Part shown: positions 5,043 to 5,819 of the stretch, piece by piece
Numbering within the stretch: the first letter of the stretch is position 1
How the letters are laid out: the number at the start of each line of letters is the position of its first letter
Assembly (NCBI GenBank): GCA_024280195.1
Contig: JAJRQP010000298.1
Span: forward strand, 1-5,819
Reading direction: 5' to 3'
Length of the DNA: 5,819 nucleotides
Origin: Bacteroidota bacterium
Lineage (GTDB): Bacteria > Bacteroidota > Bacteroidia > Flavobacteriales_D > Crocinitomicaceae
Notes under the pieces: model-generated
Told to the model about the DNA's origin: nothing
The model's database searches: none
What the model saw: the letters and a program-made list of their open reading frames with translations, nothing else
Made by a program: the position numbers and the translations under genes

Positions 5043-5819
5043 ATGAAAAATTTAACTGAAATTAAAAAGAACAAACAAGTAAAGTCTCTATTCAAAAGCA
5101 TCTTTATCGCTATAGGTATTCAACTGCTTTTCACAACTAGTAGTTTAGGGCAAGAAAAATTAAGCATCGCTGTCGCCAACCCAAATGTTGTTAAATTAAA
5201 AACGAATTCTGTTATAACAGCAAAAATGCTCCGGTTGGAACTCATTAAAATGGATAAGTACATTGTCTATGATGAATTTGACATGGAAGACCTCTATTTA
5301 AAAGACTCTACCTATAGAGATAATTGCCTCAGCAAAACATGTTTAACGAGAATGGGAGAAGAATTGAATGTTGATTATATGTTAACAGGTAGTTATGACT
5401 TGCTTGGAGAAAAAATTGTAATCTCTCTAAAAATCATTGACGTAAAGAAAAAACAAGTTGTCAATTCTAAAGTGAAAGAATTTGACAATCAAATCTTTGA
5501 ATTGCAAAGAATGACCGAGATTATTCTGAAAGAAATGCACCAAGTTGAGGTGCAAAAGGAGGTTGCCGATAAATTAAATTTCAAAAACGAAGTAATTACT
5601 TCTAATAATATAGGAAGAATTAAAAACAATGGACCTAGAATCGGAATAGGAATTCTTACAGGTGACTTTGTTGAATTTGCAAACCGACCAGAAGCACAAG
5701 GAGGAATGGATATCACTCCAGTCGTAAGTATGATTGGCTTTCAACTAGAGGGACAATATGTTGGAACGGAGAACTTCTCTGGGTTAATCGAAGGTATCTT
5801 TAACGTGTCTGGTTTAGAA
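5043..5819 (+). CDS. Exported protein with CsgG/LpoB-like N-terminal domain, partial at the right edge
   Basis: The frame is open from ATG 5043 through the window end, giving the first 259 residues; the stop lies outside. The N-terminus is a long signal peptide (basic start, hydrophobic 19-31, cut likely after SLGQ at 37). Residues 40-145 resemble the domain shared by CsgG, LpoB and TolB-N-like proteins. Its pattern is SIAVANPN, then a DEFDMEDL region, then C95 and C100 (NCLSKTC), then MGEELNVDYMLTGSYD and an IVISLKIIDVKKKQVV strand pair. The helix at 150-178 is charged and may be amphipathic or coiled-coil. From about 196 (PRIGIGILTGDFVEF) the sequence alternates like outer-membrane beta-strands. 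It is probably a periplasmic or outer-membrane-associated protein; no substrate or pathway can be named. The start is supported by the promoter box 22 bp upstream. Confidence 0.82.
   Translation, partial: MKNLTEIKKNKQVKSLFKSIFIAIGIQLLFTTSSLGQEKLSIAVANPNVVKLKTNSVITAKMLRLELIKMDKYIVYDEFDMEDLYLKDSTYRDNCLSKTCLTRMGEELNVDYMLTGSYDLLGEKIVISLKIIDVKKKQVVNSKVKEFDNQIFELQRMTEIILKEMHQVEVQKEVADKLNFKNEVITSNNIGRIKNNGPRIGIGILTGDFVEFANRPEAQGGMDITPVVSMIGFQLEGQYVGTENFSGLIEGIFNVSGLE

Noticed and set aside
5489..5716. 75-codon minus-strand frame near the right end
   Set aside because: It is the shadow of the CsgG-like gene, whose frame stays open through the region and carries a signal peptide and domain pattern.

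Overview
The window looks like chromosomal DNA of an AT-rich member of the Bacteroidota, probably of the Flavobacteriales. Three things point there. There are several close or exact matches to the Bacteroidota -7 box TAnnTTTG (448, 3583, 5013). Shine-Dalgarno sequences are weak or absent, with A-rich leaders instead. The tRNA genes do not encode a complete CCA tail. This placement is inferred from sequence style; no database was searched.

Left end (1-437): a 79-bp sequence made of a tRNA-like 3' half plus an intrinsic terminator occurs twice, at 1-79 and 359-437, with no mismatches. A small GIY-YIG endonuclease-family gene (87-347) lies between the copies. The stop codon of this gene falls at the edge of the second tRNA-like fragment. 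The arrangement looks like a compact nuclease unit that inserted into, or duplicated with, the 3' half of a tRNA gene. It is the most unusual structure in the window.

Middle (438-3560): a small lipoprotein of unknown function (477-926) has a promoter box overlapped by a perfect inverted repeat. It is followed by a tight three-gene cluster. This holds a NatA-type ABC ATPase (1071-1847), a NatB-type ABC-2 permease (1844-3034, 4-nt overlap), and a secreted protein of six short repeats with an invariant T-x-F-x6-W core (3039-3521, 4-nt gap). The spacing suggests one transcript ending at a weak hairpin near 3543-3560. The function of the repeat protein, and whether it works with the transporter, is unknown.

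Right part (3561-5819): a complete tRNA-Leu(GAG) has its own -7 box and a strong 14-bp terminator. A short stretch without a clear gene follows, with hints of a decayed minus-strand coding end. Next comes a 335-residue helix-turn-helix regulator (3933-4940). Last is an exported protein with a CsgG/LpoB-like N-terminal domain (5043 onward) that runs off the right edge. The promoter of this last gene is overlapped by an inverted repeat that could be an operator for the adjacent regulator.
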